Source: Amyloporia xantha (Eukaryota; Basidiomycota; Agaricomycetes; Polyporales; Adustoporiaceae). Taken from it: a DNA stretch of 64,000 nt. This document shows, one piece after another, positions 11,949-23,395 of the stretch. How positions within the stretch are numbered: the first letter of the stretch is position 1; every line of letters starts with the position of its first letter. The translations under genes and the position numbers were made by a program. The DNA is taken from contig JAYKKR010000007.1 in the NCBI GenBank assembly GCA_036971615.1, forward strand, positions 372,001-436,000. Direction: 5' to 3'. The notes beneath the pieces are model-generated. The model was not told where the DNA came from, ran no database searches, and was given only the letters and a program-made list of their open reading frames with translations.

Positions 11949-14638
11949 TTGCTCTCTGGAATATTTGAGCCTCCCCAGCGCGTCTAAATCTGCAGGTCCT
12001 CCGACAACCACTCGCGCAACAAAGACCGTTTCCTCAAGTTCAAGCCTCGATTTGCCTCGTTTCTTGATTTGTCTCTCGATTTGTCTCTCGATTTGTCTGA
12101 CTGTTCAAGTCTGGTTTCCTGGATACGCCTCGTCTGATCTCTAGTTCGCTGGGTCTCTGGCTCCTTAGTTCTTGGTTCCGTATGCAACCGACGCTTCTGC
12201 ACGGACACCCTCGCCAACCATAAGAGGGCAATATACACGCGCCCTCTGAGGCTGGAGCGGAAAAGCGTCTTAATTTCCGAACCAAGGTTACGAAGCTGGG
12301 ACTAGATCAAGCACGAAAACACAAATAGAAAAATGGAAAAGCAAGAAAACCGACCCGAAAACAATAGAAAACACGGAATATGACCCGAAAACAAATAGAG
12401 AATACGGAACATGACCAAAAAAAAGAAGAAAATACGAAAGCAGAAAAAAAGAAGAAACAAGAAAATCCTCATCGTGATCGCTTCTCATGATTGCTTCTGG
12501 GCTCTTTCTCTGGCATTGCTTGTCTCTCATTTCGGTCTGTCGCCGACCTGCGACCTGCATCTGTGTACTGCCAATGCGGAAGCCAACTCGCGCCGACTTG
12601 GCGGCATACCATTACTAGTTCACAGTCTATTCGGACACCCCGCAGTTATACACGTTGTCTACGACTGCGTCTCATCCTTCCCTTCTGCGCATCAGGATTC
12701 TGTCACTCAAGTGAATCTCTCAGGAACCATTCGCATTCGTCAACTTTACGTGCCGTCTGGCGTTGGACTTCAGAAATAAGCCTCTCGACCTGTTACGCCT
12801 GACGTCTACAGCTACGAAAACTATCCAACCAAATTTCCAAAAAAATGAAACGCAGTAAAGAACAAAAACACCAAAAATGCGTAACAAAATGTAGTCTCGA
12901 TCGCTTCTTGGATTTTTTCTAGGACATCTTCTCTCTGGTACTTGTCACTTCTCGTCTTGGCTTGTCACTTCTTGTCTTGGTTGGCCATCGTATGTCCCAC
13001 CATCATTCTCGACCCACAGTCTATTCCGACAACTAGCGAAAATGAACACAAACTACGGCCACTGGTCTCTGGTCTTGATCCTCTCGTTCTCCTACCCTCT
13101 GGCTTGCTTTTGCGCTTTGGATGTCTATCGCTGCAGGATGACGTTCAAACCTACAGCGCTGAGCTTCAAAAACATCAAAAAAGGGAAAAAATAAAGAAAA
13201 AGATCAGGCGAACTTCGATTCGTGCTTCACTCCTAAATTGAAAACAAAACTTCAAAACGACAAATGGAAAAAATAGCAATAGCAAAAAAAAGCAAACACT
13301 TGACACAATCGCTTCTTTGATTCGTTCTCCTTCTTTCTCTACTTCTCGTCTCTGGTTTATCGTCACCTCATGGCCGGCACTCGCTTCTCAGCATCGCAGC
13401 ATTACTAGCTCATAATCCTCGGCGTCAACTACTAGGAGCTCTTTCCTTAGCTGCACTGCGTAAGTCTTCAGCTTGTCTGGGGCGACATATTTTCTGATGT
13501 ATTCGTTCTTTATTGGTTCCCTTTAGACGTTAATTCATCAATCTCTTACGACTATCTCCAACTCCGACTACGATTTAAAAAACAAAAACTACGGCTATTG
13601 GTCTCTCGTCTTTGTCTCGTTCTATTCTCTCGCTTGCTTTCACCCTTTGGATGTCTATCACTGCTGGATGACGTTTGAACGCAAGGCACAAAACCTCACA
13701 AACATCCAACAACGACAAAAAGATAAGTACAAAATAGAAAAAGCAAAAGTAAAAATTGCCATCCCCGTTTCTTTGGTTCGTTCTGGGCTCATAAAACATC
13801 AAGACCGTAAAAAAAATCAAAAAGAACAAAGCCACATAATCGCTCCTTCAATTCATTCTGGTTTCTTTCTCTACGTCCTTTCTTCTCGATTCATCATCAA
13901 CTCAAGTCAGGCATTCGTATCAAATCTCACTTATCAGGATCGCAGCATTACTAGCTCAAATCTACACCGTCAACTGCTGGGAGTGTCTTTCTTCGCCGTA
14001 CTATCTGCTCAACTCACATGCAAAAAATCGTCTTTCTCGGATATATCTCATTCCTCAGGCTTGGTTCCTTTCCTACGTCAATTCCTTTACAGCTCCTCGT
14101 TCAAGTTCGACAGACTCGTATATCTCCAGTCGCGCCGTTACTCCCCAACCACTAGCCTTCTCTCAAAACTACGCCTTACCCAAAATCTCGTCCAAGATGC
14201 GCCGTATCCATCTGCTATCATTCTGGTTACATGATCGTGCCTTCTTTCGCTGTGCTGGGACTTCTCCAGACGACTGGTTCGTCTCTCCGTATTGACTACG
14301 GTCCAACCGTGCACACAGATGTCCCATTGTGAGTAATAAGTCTGTCGCCGTATAAGCTGGTTTACTGAACGACAATCTAGCCGCACATCGCGTCTCACTT
14401 CACGATCACATCACTCTGCTTCGCTACGTCGTTTAATTATGCCAATTGACTCCAAACCATCCGCAACGACCACACACATCTTTCGAATTCCGCGTCATTG
14501 CAATCTCTAGTCCATATGAGTCCGCCCAAGTATAACACGCCCGCTGTACGTGCTTCGTGAGTGCACTCTCCTCGAAGACTCGACACGTTGCTTATACTTC
14601 CGCGCGCCATCAGTGTGTCCAAGCCGGTTCGATCCAAG
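11949..14638. repeat. A-rich tandem spacer, left arm
   Basis: About 2.7 kb without a convincing gene. It consists of degenerate units of roughly 0.5 kb. Each has a pyrimidine-rich stretch of the type tcgttctcctaccctctgg, a ctttggatgtctatc(g/a)ctgc segment, then an A-rich tail of 40-80 nt. The clearest unit pair is 13,075-13,200 and 13,605-13,760. A conserved attactagctca motif recurs near 12,610, 13,400 and 13,945. The downstream segment 13,900-14,140 has an open frame preserved in the right arm. A 14-bp direct repeat (tctctcgatttg) lies at about 12,062-12,100. Confidence 0.65.
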
Positions 14639-14849
14639 GCTGGTTGGCGTTCCTTGATGGAATTGTTATCCTTGGGTCAATTCTCGGTCTACATCTGCGG
14701 CGCCGTTCTGTATGGTGAGTGATCTGACTCTGGTGCACCATGTCGTTCATTCTTATGCACAGCTGTTAAGTACACTGAGCGTGTTCGCACGTACAGCGCT
14801 CTCAGTATCACTTGCCAGTCTAATCAAGTTGACAGATAATACGATGTGA
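14639..14849 (+). pseudogene. Truncated copy of the small membrane-protein gene
   Basis: It matches the exons at 34,366-34,443 and 33,952-34,321 (- strand). A hydrophobic helix GWLAFLDGIVIL is preserved, but a 2-nt deletion relative to the other copy breaks its frame before the splice site at 14,715. The next exon (14,763 on) runs LLSTLSVFARTALSVSLAS and then stops at 14,847, where homology to the other copy ends. Confidence 0.55.
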
Positions 14850-15314
14850 TGAGCTGATGCATAGGGATGTTTCGTGGTATGATAATGATTGCCCCGATGA
14901 GGACTATATTTCTTGAAATCTTATGTCGCTCGTGCCCAATGTTTTCTTCTTGTTTCCGGACATTGTGGGTTGGATCTTTTGTGACAAGAGCAGTTTGAAC
15001 CGAATAATTGAATAACTGTGAATTTTTCCAATCCATAGTGCTGCAAACAGCATATCGTCCCATTGAAACAACACGCAAGCACCGAAGTTGTTCCGATGGT
15101 CGACGACATTGACTACACATTAGATGTGACCTGTGATACAAAGATTCGAAGTTTGTCGGGCATCCAATATCACCAACTGTCAATCTCGCGCAAGACAAGC
15201 TTGTCCCTAGATGTTCAGTGGTGGGGACATGGAATGGCTTAGCATGAGAACCGGTCTCTCTCCATGGACGGTAGTGGTAATGATCTGTATGATCGTAGAG
15301 GCGTGTATGGAAGC
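14850..15314. other. Spacer between left arm and bL33m
   Basis: No gene supported. One long minus-strand frame here is a read-through of the bL33m 3' end and lacks any domain. Confidence 0.5.
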
Positions 15315-15611
15315 CTACTTCCCCGATTTCTTGCTTTCCACGAACAGAACACGAGCCTGAACTATATGAGGGATAGCGATTGAGAACACACAAATTGGCA
15401 TGGAGGGCGATACCTACCTCTCGGATCGTATTTCACTGCAGCGAGCTTAGGACCAATGCGCAGTCGCTGTGTAGTGTAGAAATAGCCAGTCTTCGCGGTG
15501 GATATCATCCGCACTATAATGGTTCTAGTATGAATGCAATGAATCGGTATGTGCGGATTTCCCAAACAAAATGAATCAAACAGCATACCGTGCTTTAGAC
15601 TTGCTCGCCAT
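15315..15611 (-). CDS. MRPL39: Mitochondrial ribosomal protein bL33m
   Basis: A 58-residue protein split over three exons (15,589-15,611; 15,418-15,524; 15,315-15,361), too fragmented to show as one open frame. It reads MASKSKARTIIVRMISTAKT in the first block, then GYFYTTQRLRIGPKLAAVKY, then a C-terminal VLFVESKKSGK. The K-x-R-T start, the TGYFYTT signature, the KYDP turn and the RVLFVE strand are diagnostic of bacterial-type L33. The small basic N-terminus fits mitochondrial targeting. It binds 23S-like rRNA near the E site of the mitoribosome. The gene is divergent from the SNM1-like gene, with about 455 bp between start codons. Confidence 0.92.
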
Positions 15612-16066
15612 GTCTTTTGCGTTGGCCAGCAAAATGACGGCGCGGAACAGCTTGAGGCACCGTGGGAATCCAGTCACGACCTTCAAATGCCCATGTGACC
15701 GTGACCTTTGGTGGCTGCACGTTACGGTTCTCGCGTTCTGTCGACGCGCTTTGTCTGCCGGCGCGTATCCTCCCTCCTTTCATCCTGTCCCCTTCCCAAC
15801 AAACAATCATCAACCACGTTCCCCTCTTTTCAATCCTCCTTGGCGGTTTCAGTATTTATCGCGGCATAGCTACTACCGAGGTGACTTCAGATCCCACTGT
15901 TAATCAAACCCTGTCTCGCCACACCGAACCACATCCATCTTTTGGAGTATCTCCATACTAGTAAGCGCGAACAGTATTTGCATAAACCTTTTTATTTCAA
16001 AGTCTTAACGTGATATTGAACAGTTGGCTCATGGCCCGCGCTCACTGACGCTTATTCAAATTCATA
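15612..16066. promoter_or_regulatory. Divergent promoter region bL33m / SNM1-like
   Basis: The two start codons are 455 bp apart on opposite strands, so both promoters must lie here. No specific box was identified. Confidence 0.5.
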
Positions 16067-19000
16067 ATGCCCACCGGAACTCCTTACGACTCTTTCATTC
16101 CACCATACTCTATCCGTGTGGACAATTTTTCTGGATCATCTGAATCTCAAAGGACTCCTGCGCTACATCTCCTTACGCACACTCATACAGACCATTTATA
16201 TGGCCTGTCCGCTCGATCGTTTGCCTCGACTGTGGTATGTTCTCGTGACGCAAAGGAGATGCTTCTAAGACACGAGGTGTACGCGGAGAGAGCTCTCAAG
16301 GACATGGACATAAGAGCAGAGAACATCAGAACATTTGCACATCTCAAGGTCAAGCCGAGGATAATGCAAGACGGCACAATCTATCATGAAGGGGTTCGAG
16401 ATTTGCTGGTCAGTCTTTCTCATGTGCGACTTGCTAGCAACGCGCTGTCTCGTTATCTCCAGATGCGAGCCCTTTCGATAGAACATCTTCTTGGAGTCAA
16501 CTTAGGTGTTGTCACGATCGTCCGCTGACTATGAAATTCTCAGAACGCATTTCCTCTCAATACCCCGACCCGCATTGAGCTGAAGGATGGTGAATGGATC
16601 ACGATTACTCTATTAGACGCAAATCATTGCCCTGGCGCCGTCATGTACGTAACGCCTGCGTATTGATTGACGCTTACGCTTCTCCGCCACACTAAATGTT
16701 CTGTCGATGTTGACGTCGAAATATACTCTGGCAGGTTTCTCATCGAAGGCGATAAAGGCGCAGTTCTTCATACAGGTGACTTCAGAGCGGAGCCGTGGTT
16801 CCTGGAGTCGTTGAAGAAGAACCCCTTCGTCCAGAAGTATCTCCATGTCCCCCCTGTGAAAATTTCGCGCGAAAGTGCTATCACAAGTGGGCTTCAACCT
16901 CCTACATCTGTAGTACAGACCTTGGATGCAATCTACATCGATACAGCCAGTCTTTTGAGCACTATTAGTGTACCTACCAAGGTAATGCCCGCCACGTCAG
17001 CTGTGCCCGACCTACACACTGATGTGAACCCTTCCCCCTTCGTGTGATGCATCAACCATACGATCATAGGATGCAGCAACATCTGGGTTAGTCTCGTTGA
17101 TGTCCCTCTTCTCTTCGTCTACACTTTTCTTTATCAACACTTGGACATGGGGCTATGAAGACATTCTCAAAGCTGTAGCTCGCGCCTTCCGCAGTCAGGT
17201 AAGCACGCATATAGTCACCGTCTCTGCCTTTTCTGAATGTATTTCACGACTAGATCCATGTTGATCGATACAAATATGCAGTCTACTCGCACATTGGCGG
17301 CGATCCGTTTCTGAAGTCTATTATCACCCAGGATGCGGCCAGCACACGGTTCCATGCGTGCGAACGCTTCAATCGCTGCGAACACGTCAGCGTCGACGGG
17401 CAGGGACGCCACGCCCCAACTGCTGCCGCGAAGGCAAATCCGTCTCTAAGCGGTAAGGGTAGACATGTCGTTTACGTCAACCCTGTCACGATGGGCGAGG
17501 CGGGCTGGGATCTGTATTTGAAGGAAACAAGAGAGAAGCTATCGCGGGGGGAGATTGTCAACCATCTAGTTCGTACATGCTTTTCTCTGTATTGGTTAAG
17601 TACTGACGTGGACCTTGCAGCTGGTTCCCCTATTACGTCACTCTCCTTTGCCTGAACTGCGCGCCTTCGTTTCTCTGTTCAAACCTAGGCGCCTCGTTCC
17701 CAACACTCTCGATCCAGCGCTGAAAGGGCTTGACTGCATTGCCATGCGTGAAATGTTCGCGGGCTGCCTAGCCGCAGACAGCACAGGGCACCCTGAACAG
17801 ACCTCTCCGTCAGATCTCAATGTTCATGAGATATTACAGACTCTGCTCGCTGAAGGCAATGAAGATGTGGCACTCAAAAATCTTGAAGGAGATGGAGCTC
17901 GAGAGATTGCTGAGAGGTGGGCGGAGAACGGCAAGACCAGGAGGAAATTACAGGCCATGAAGCAGTACTTGTGTGGCAAACACCGAGCATTGGTCGAGCG
18001 CGTGTTGAACGAGGAGGATGAAATCATGGACTCGGTCTCACAACTGGTAGACAAGGGGCTCGGTGCACCTCGCATTCCAGAAACCGTTGAAGGCGCCCGC
18101 CCGACCAGTTCAAAATCGATGTTTCAAGGTAGAGCGACATTGGAGGAGACTGCGAAAGCCATGGCCCGAGTACGCTTCGTTCCGCCCATTTTCAGGGCTC
18201 AAGAGAGCGACGAGGACACGGAGGATGAAGATGCTGAGAATGAAAGGGCGAGGACGGCGCATCAGTTGTTTGCAGAACAGGCTGGCGTACCGATCGATGA
18301 AATCCCTGCGTGCGTCTTTCAGCCGAGCTCATCGCCTTCCGTTGCAAGTCCAGTTCGAACGCCACCTATGAGGACTAGATCGGGTAGGACTGAGCAGCCT
18401 GTCCCGGTCCTGTTGGAGAAACTGTCGCTGCCCCTTACGCCGGCCTCAAGATACGACTCGGAAGATGTACCCTTCCCAGCGCCTCAGCCTCTATCGGTGT
18501 CTTCGCCAGATAAATATTATCAGAAACTCGTCGGACCCAACAATGGCGTCATGGCAGCGAAATTTCTTCAAACCCCTCCACCCAGTCATACAGGGCGCGT
18601 GATAGCGTCCCCAATCAAATTGACGTCGAATAAAGATCAAAGTGGGCAAAAACGTAAGGCCATGCATACATCCATTCCAGATACTAGTTCAAAACGCCTA
18701 CGTTCCTCTCCCCCGCCATTGAGACAATCGACGCTCTTCAGCGACCAAATGGGGATTTCCTCGATTTCACACTCTGACCGACCTCTACAAATATCCGGAA
18801 AACCCGCTAACAACCAGACACCACCCTTTGTTGACATGTGTAACATCCTATCACCAACTACGACCATTTCTGATTCGCGAATCAATTTCGAGAACTCACA
18901 GCCTGTTGCCCAAGACCGTAGGACAGACGCCGCACGTAAGAACACAGCTCACACTCTACAAAAAGGCGTCTCTCCCGTATCACTGTCCAAGCCCCCACGA

Positions 19001-19573
19001 CCCGAGAAGAACGTTCAACCTTCTGGATCCTCACTTCACGGTGCAACTCGACGGTCAAGCAAGGAAATCAGCTCCTCCAAAGTTCCTCCAGCCCATGATG
19101 TGCCACATGTGCCACATGTGCCATCTACATCACAAGGTATAGTGTATGCTGAAGATCTCAATAAACCAAGGTGGCAAGCCCTCAAGCTTGAGAAGGTTAA
19201 GATCGCAGAGAAGCTCTCGCGCGCAAGACCAGATTTAGTGACTCCAAAATACGCGGCAAAACTAGAACGCCGCCGGTCTCGTCTGGGTCGTGAGCAACAG
19301 CGTAGAGAACGCATCGCTAGCCGTCAACACTCGGAATTGGTGATCTCGAGGACTTCTGAAGTCGATACAAGTCGTGCAATAGCCCGCTCCAAGACAAGTG
19401 CCCGTCTTTTACCGTCCCAAGATGAAGATGGAAGTGGTCTCCAGGTTGACCTGAATCGATGCCGCACATTGGCGGAAGAGTTCAAGCGAGAATTCGCCAA
19501 GGGCCGAAGGCCAGGAGTCGTTGTCCCTCGATTGTCATGTCTCGAAAGTCAAGAGGAAGAGCGACCTGCGTGA
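16067..19573 (+). CDS. SNM1/Artemis-like metallo-beta-lactamase nuclease
   Basis: Predicted DNA repair nuclease of the beta-CASP family, about 1028 residues. Exons: 16,067-16,408; 16,544-16,644; 16,735-16,981; 17,070-17,198; 17,254-17,568; 17,621-19,573. Visible motifs are H38-x-H40-x-D42-H43 (THTHTDH, metal binding), DANHCPG at 139-145 and TGDFR at 161-165. The beta-CASP part includes FHACERFNRC and a final strand with SPLPELRAFV and KPRRLVPN. These fit SNM1/Pso2/Artemis enzymes, which trim DNA ends at crosslinks or breaks. The last roughly 600 residues are disordered, with S/P-rich and basic stretches and a short VPHVPHVP repeat. Intron 16,409-16,543 is unusually long (135 nt), so a missed mini-exon is possible. 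Artemis-type and Pso2-type cannot be separated by eye. Confidence 0.88.
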
Positions 19574-20010
19574 GATCCTCAAGAGTGAAGAAATCCATCA
19601 TTCCATAAATTTATAATATCATTTATTGGTTCATGCGATCGTATGTGATACTCATTGGACCTACCTAAACAATGTGAATACCGATTGGTGCTGCGGTGCA
19701 GATGCTATCATACTCGGGGCTTCTGTAACGGCAGTAAATATGCATTCTACAATTTTACTCATCACTTCCGAGTCGGTCGACTTGTCACATTCAGCATGCA
19801 TGTCGGGCAAGACGGCCACTACGTGCGTGTCTTGACGTCTATCTGACAGCATTATGTGCTCTGACATCGTTAAGCGATTACTCGGTGCCTTCACGCGTTT
19901 CAAATGACCTACATATACAACAACTTTGGGAGATGTATACAAGTACATGCAAAAAAGGACTCCAAACCGATAGCTACGAACAGAAGATTACGCTGGTATA
20001 TGCCCCGTAT
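19574..20010. other. Convergent spacer SNM1-like / GMC gene
   Basis: Holds the 3' UTRs of two convergent genes. No coding signal seen. Confidence 0.5.
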
Positions 20011-22313
20011 TCACGACTTCTTGGCCTCCCGAACAATCTTCCGGGCTAGATCTTGTGCGAACCCACACATTGTGAGAGTCGGATTCCAGGACCCTGTCAT
20101 CAAACTATATCAGATTTATACAACTGCAGAGTCTGAATAGACGACTGACCAGCAGACGGGAATAATGCAGCACCAGTCACATAGACATTTTCACAACCAA
20201 AGGGCCTGTAAAGATCATCGATAGCAGCATGCGGGTCCCGTTCGTCACCCATGTATAATGTAGACGCCTCGTGCACAACACCAGGGACACGAATCTCCGC
20301 CTGAGGCGGCTTCGTCTTGCGCCAGCCAGCATTACCAGTGCCATCATCATTCCAGTACTCCAACTTACTGGCCATTGAGCCCGCCATGACAGCAATGGCA
20401 TCATAACTAGAGAAGAGGATAGAGTCTTAGCGAAAGAAAAGGGGGACCATCAGATGAGACAGGCGAAACATGAAGACATACGTTGCTTTGTCCATGACAT
20501 CCCATAGTTGATGATCCTTATTATTCAGCACGATTTGCAGCTTGACGTTCGTAGTCACGTCTGGGTCCTGGCGATTTAGCTTTACCCACGATTGGTCATT
20601 GGTTTCGTTCAGCTCCCCGAGTGTAGCGCAGACTGAAATATAGTGAGTACGATTCAATTTCATTAATCATATCGATAAATGAGAACTCACCGAGGACAAT
20701 GTAGTTCTCTGATCCCTTAAGCTGGTCGAGCGTAGCGGCCGCAGCATAGTCAGGACACTCCCTCCCAGCATCCACAGCGTCCCACTCCGGATGAGGGGAG
20801 TGGATAGCCGTGATCTGTACATGATACTGCATGTTGGTTTTCGGATCCTCACCTGCCAGGTAACTAGCTGCAATCTCAAGGTTGTCTGGTTTCAAAGGAA
20901 TTGCCTTCGAGCCTGTAGGGGCCGCTCCAGGTAGGGAAAATCGTTCCGGATCGATAGGGAAACGGGCGGCAATGTGTGTGAGGAAATGTCCAGTGATCCG
21001 ATTCCCTGCGCGCCCTTGCATACTCTCGAGTGAGTTCATGAGGATCGTGGTCGCAGGGATGGCTCCCGTCGCAAGGATGACGTTCGTCTTGCAATTGGGG
21101 AAACAAAGATTGCCGCGCGATGTTTGCAGTACATTCACAGTGCGTTCCTCGTTTGCATCGGTAAAGAATCGCTCGACGACAACGTCCGTCGCGATCATTA
21201 ACGGGTTTCCCGTACCCCTCTTCGCGTGTTGGCGTTGCTTTTCGTACAAAGCAAGTAGCGGGCCAGGTGTCGAGAACTTTGTAAATGCCAAGGTCGACGT
21301 GGGCGTAGTCTTGCCAACAGCCAGGGGTCCAGGTTCGGTGTAACTCGCGGAAGAGATCTTGGACAGACCCTTCTTCAGTTGTGAATCGATGTCATCTTGG
21401 AGTTTCCCGAATATGTGGTCGCTGATCTTGTTGGCAGGAGTTACGTGGAGGAGCTCCTGCGCATCGCGCCAAAAATCTTCGGCGGCAGCGGTAATCATCA
21501 TTGACTTCGGGAAGCCGCGCATGAGCTCGAAGCTCGGTCGCGGACACCACGCGGACCTGTAGCGATAGATGAGATGATGATAAGTGAGAAATAGACTGGG
21601 GACATACCAGAACGTGGATCGACCTCCAAAGAATGGACAGGAGCCATGCATGTACCTATGAATAGGATTATATTGAAGCACTATTCGTACAATACATTCA
21701 GTACGAACCTGATTTCCGGGGTACGCCATGTCTTAGACGAAAGCTGCCACGGGAATGTCTCGGAAGGGCCGCCGAGGACCATCTTGAATGGAAGAGGTAG
21801 GTTCTGCAGCGAGAGAAAAGATAACGATCAGCATCGACCAGTTTATGATATGAGCGGTCAGTATAAGGCTCTACCTGGAAATGTTCAGGCAGCCAGAATC
21901 CTGTAGAGAATGGATAATTAACGGACAGCTTCGGCACCGCTGACAAACATATACGCACCTCCACGCTCAAGAATGAGAATTTTGCGGAACGGGTCACGCT
22001 TCAATGCCTCGCTCACATACGCGAGGGCGCAGAAGCCACTACCGCAGACGATATCATCGAAGTCTCCGTGGTCAACGATAGCCTGCCAAGTGCTGTCATC
22101 AACGAAATAGTGTGCCGCAGTGGCTGCTGCAGGCGTCGGAGACTGTATCCCAGGACGAGGGAAACCGAAGGCGTTCGTGGGTTGCTTTGAGATTTCTCCT
22201 GTGGGCAAGACAGGGGGCTTGCCCGTGCGAGAGTGGAAGGATGGATATGTGGGGTGGTCAGCGTACTTGAGGTAGTCCGGTTCGCCGCGAAGTGGTATGA
22301 ATGCTCTCTGCAT
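20011..22313 (-). CDS. Pyranose-2-oxidase-like GMC oxidoreductase
   Basis: FAD-dependent oxidoreductase of about 626 residues. Exons, 5' to 3': 21,959-22,313; 21,875-21,900; 21,709-21,803; 21,608-21,655; 20,691-21,556; 20,482-20,632; 20,150-20,406; 20,011-20,093. The FAD fold starts at DDIVCGSGFCALAYVSEAL and continues to ILERGG. GGRSTFWSAWCPRP occupies the place of the flavin-attachment loop. NVILATGAIPATTILMNS is a GMC signature. The C-terminal catalytic pair is seen as His in VPGVVHEAS and Asn in GSWNPTLTMCGFA. Overall length and layout recall pyranose 2-oxidase. Characterised enzymes carry STHW, with the His bound to FAD; here it is STFW, so covalent flavin attachment is unlikely. There is no signal peptide, so the enzyme is probably intracellular. 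Substrate unknown. Confidence 0.85.
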
Positions 22314-23339
22314 AATCGTAGCCTGTAACGCTCCGAAAGATTCGGTGAGTGAAAGCGAACTGTATGCTGTAGTGAGTAGGAGGCGGTGAGAATGAGATTG
22401 AGGGCTCCAGAGAAGCTTTATATACGTTTCATGAGCTGCTTGAGTGTGATCTCAGGGAGAAAGCCGGAGCCATATCGCAGCTTTGTTCTCGTGAACAATG
22501 AGAAATAGTGAAGACCGGTTAGATTGATGCAGACAGACGGTAGTCCCCGAGGCGACGAAGCAACCAGAGCTTCCTCGACATATTTACGTCTCCCGTGCAG
22601 GCCTGGACACTCATGTATTCGACATATACTTTGCCGGCTGATATGGCCCAGGGACCAATCATAGCTGGCATCGTCAAGTAATGTGCCATAGTTAGAGAGA
22701 CAACAGGGGACATCACGCACGCGATTACGTACGTTCCACAGCATCAACGAAATTATTGCTGAAGGCTGCATACAATTGTTCACGGTTCAGAAGAGGGTTA
22801 AAAGCTTACTATTGGCAGACCATAACATCAGCGCGCCGGGATTATCGTCTGCTGTATGTGGTCAAGATGACCCGACCTGGTCAGCGCTATTAGTAGGACA
22901 AATGAATGGTGTCGCAACACGCCTTTAGGACCACTGATTGAATTCGCCTCAACCGGGGCGCCGATCAGCGCACCTACAGTCATGAGACAGCATTAGATTA
23001 TCTGTCGCGAGCTGCATACATTCAATTGGAAGAAAAGGTGAGCACTGAGCAAGCAGCAGACTTCGCCGGCGATAGGAATCGTATACGAATCCGCTCACCA
23101 TGTATCGCCGGATCTCTGACATACTTTCACAGAAGTTTAGAATGGAAGTCTGTCTGTCAATATTCTGAGTCTGGGAAGGTTGAAGCAGAGAATCTATTAC
23201 CTGCCTTCGGGAGACTATTAGGTCTGTCATATCTTCAGCATCAGAGGGCCGAGGTGGGCAAGGCCTGTTCAAGATCTGCAGCACTTGCCTAAATATGAGA
23301 ACGAATATTCAATTCAACTTATGTCCGACAATCCCGTTC
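22314..23339. other. Gene-free spacer upstream of the GMC gene
   Basis: Only short frames without domains. The first part should hold the GMC promoter. Confidence 0.45.
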
Positions 23340-23395
23340 AAACTACTAGTAGGTCGTGATACGTCGTATTGGGTCGTACTAGGTCGTACTATCAT
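23340..23395. repeat. Imperfect short repeat of (t/g)aggtcgta type
   Basis: Four to five degenerate copies of a decamer around ggtcgtacta in about 55 bp, in otherwise featureless DNA. Confidence 0.5.

Larger units (their letters stand above)
8488..14849 (+). repeat. Left arm of a diverged inverted duplication
   Basis: The order promoter motif, 5' UTR, paralogue A, A-rich tandem spacer, membrane-protein remnant is repeated in inverted orientation at about 34.25-41.0 kb. The clearest DNA matches are at 13,900-14,140 against the reverse complement of 34,970-35,200, and at 14,480-14,720 against 34,360-34,600. Both look well above 80% identical by eye. The match fades after about 14,830. Confidence 0.85.

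Noticed and set aside
14621..14640. ggttcgatcc resembling a tRNA T-loop
   Set aside because: Flanking bases do not pair as a T-stem or acceptor stem, and the matching site in the other arm has changed.
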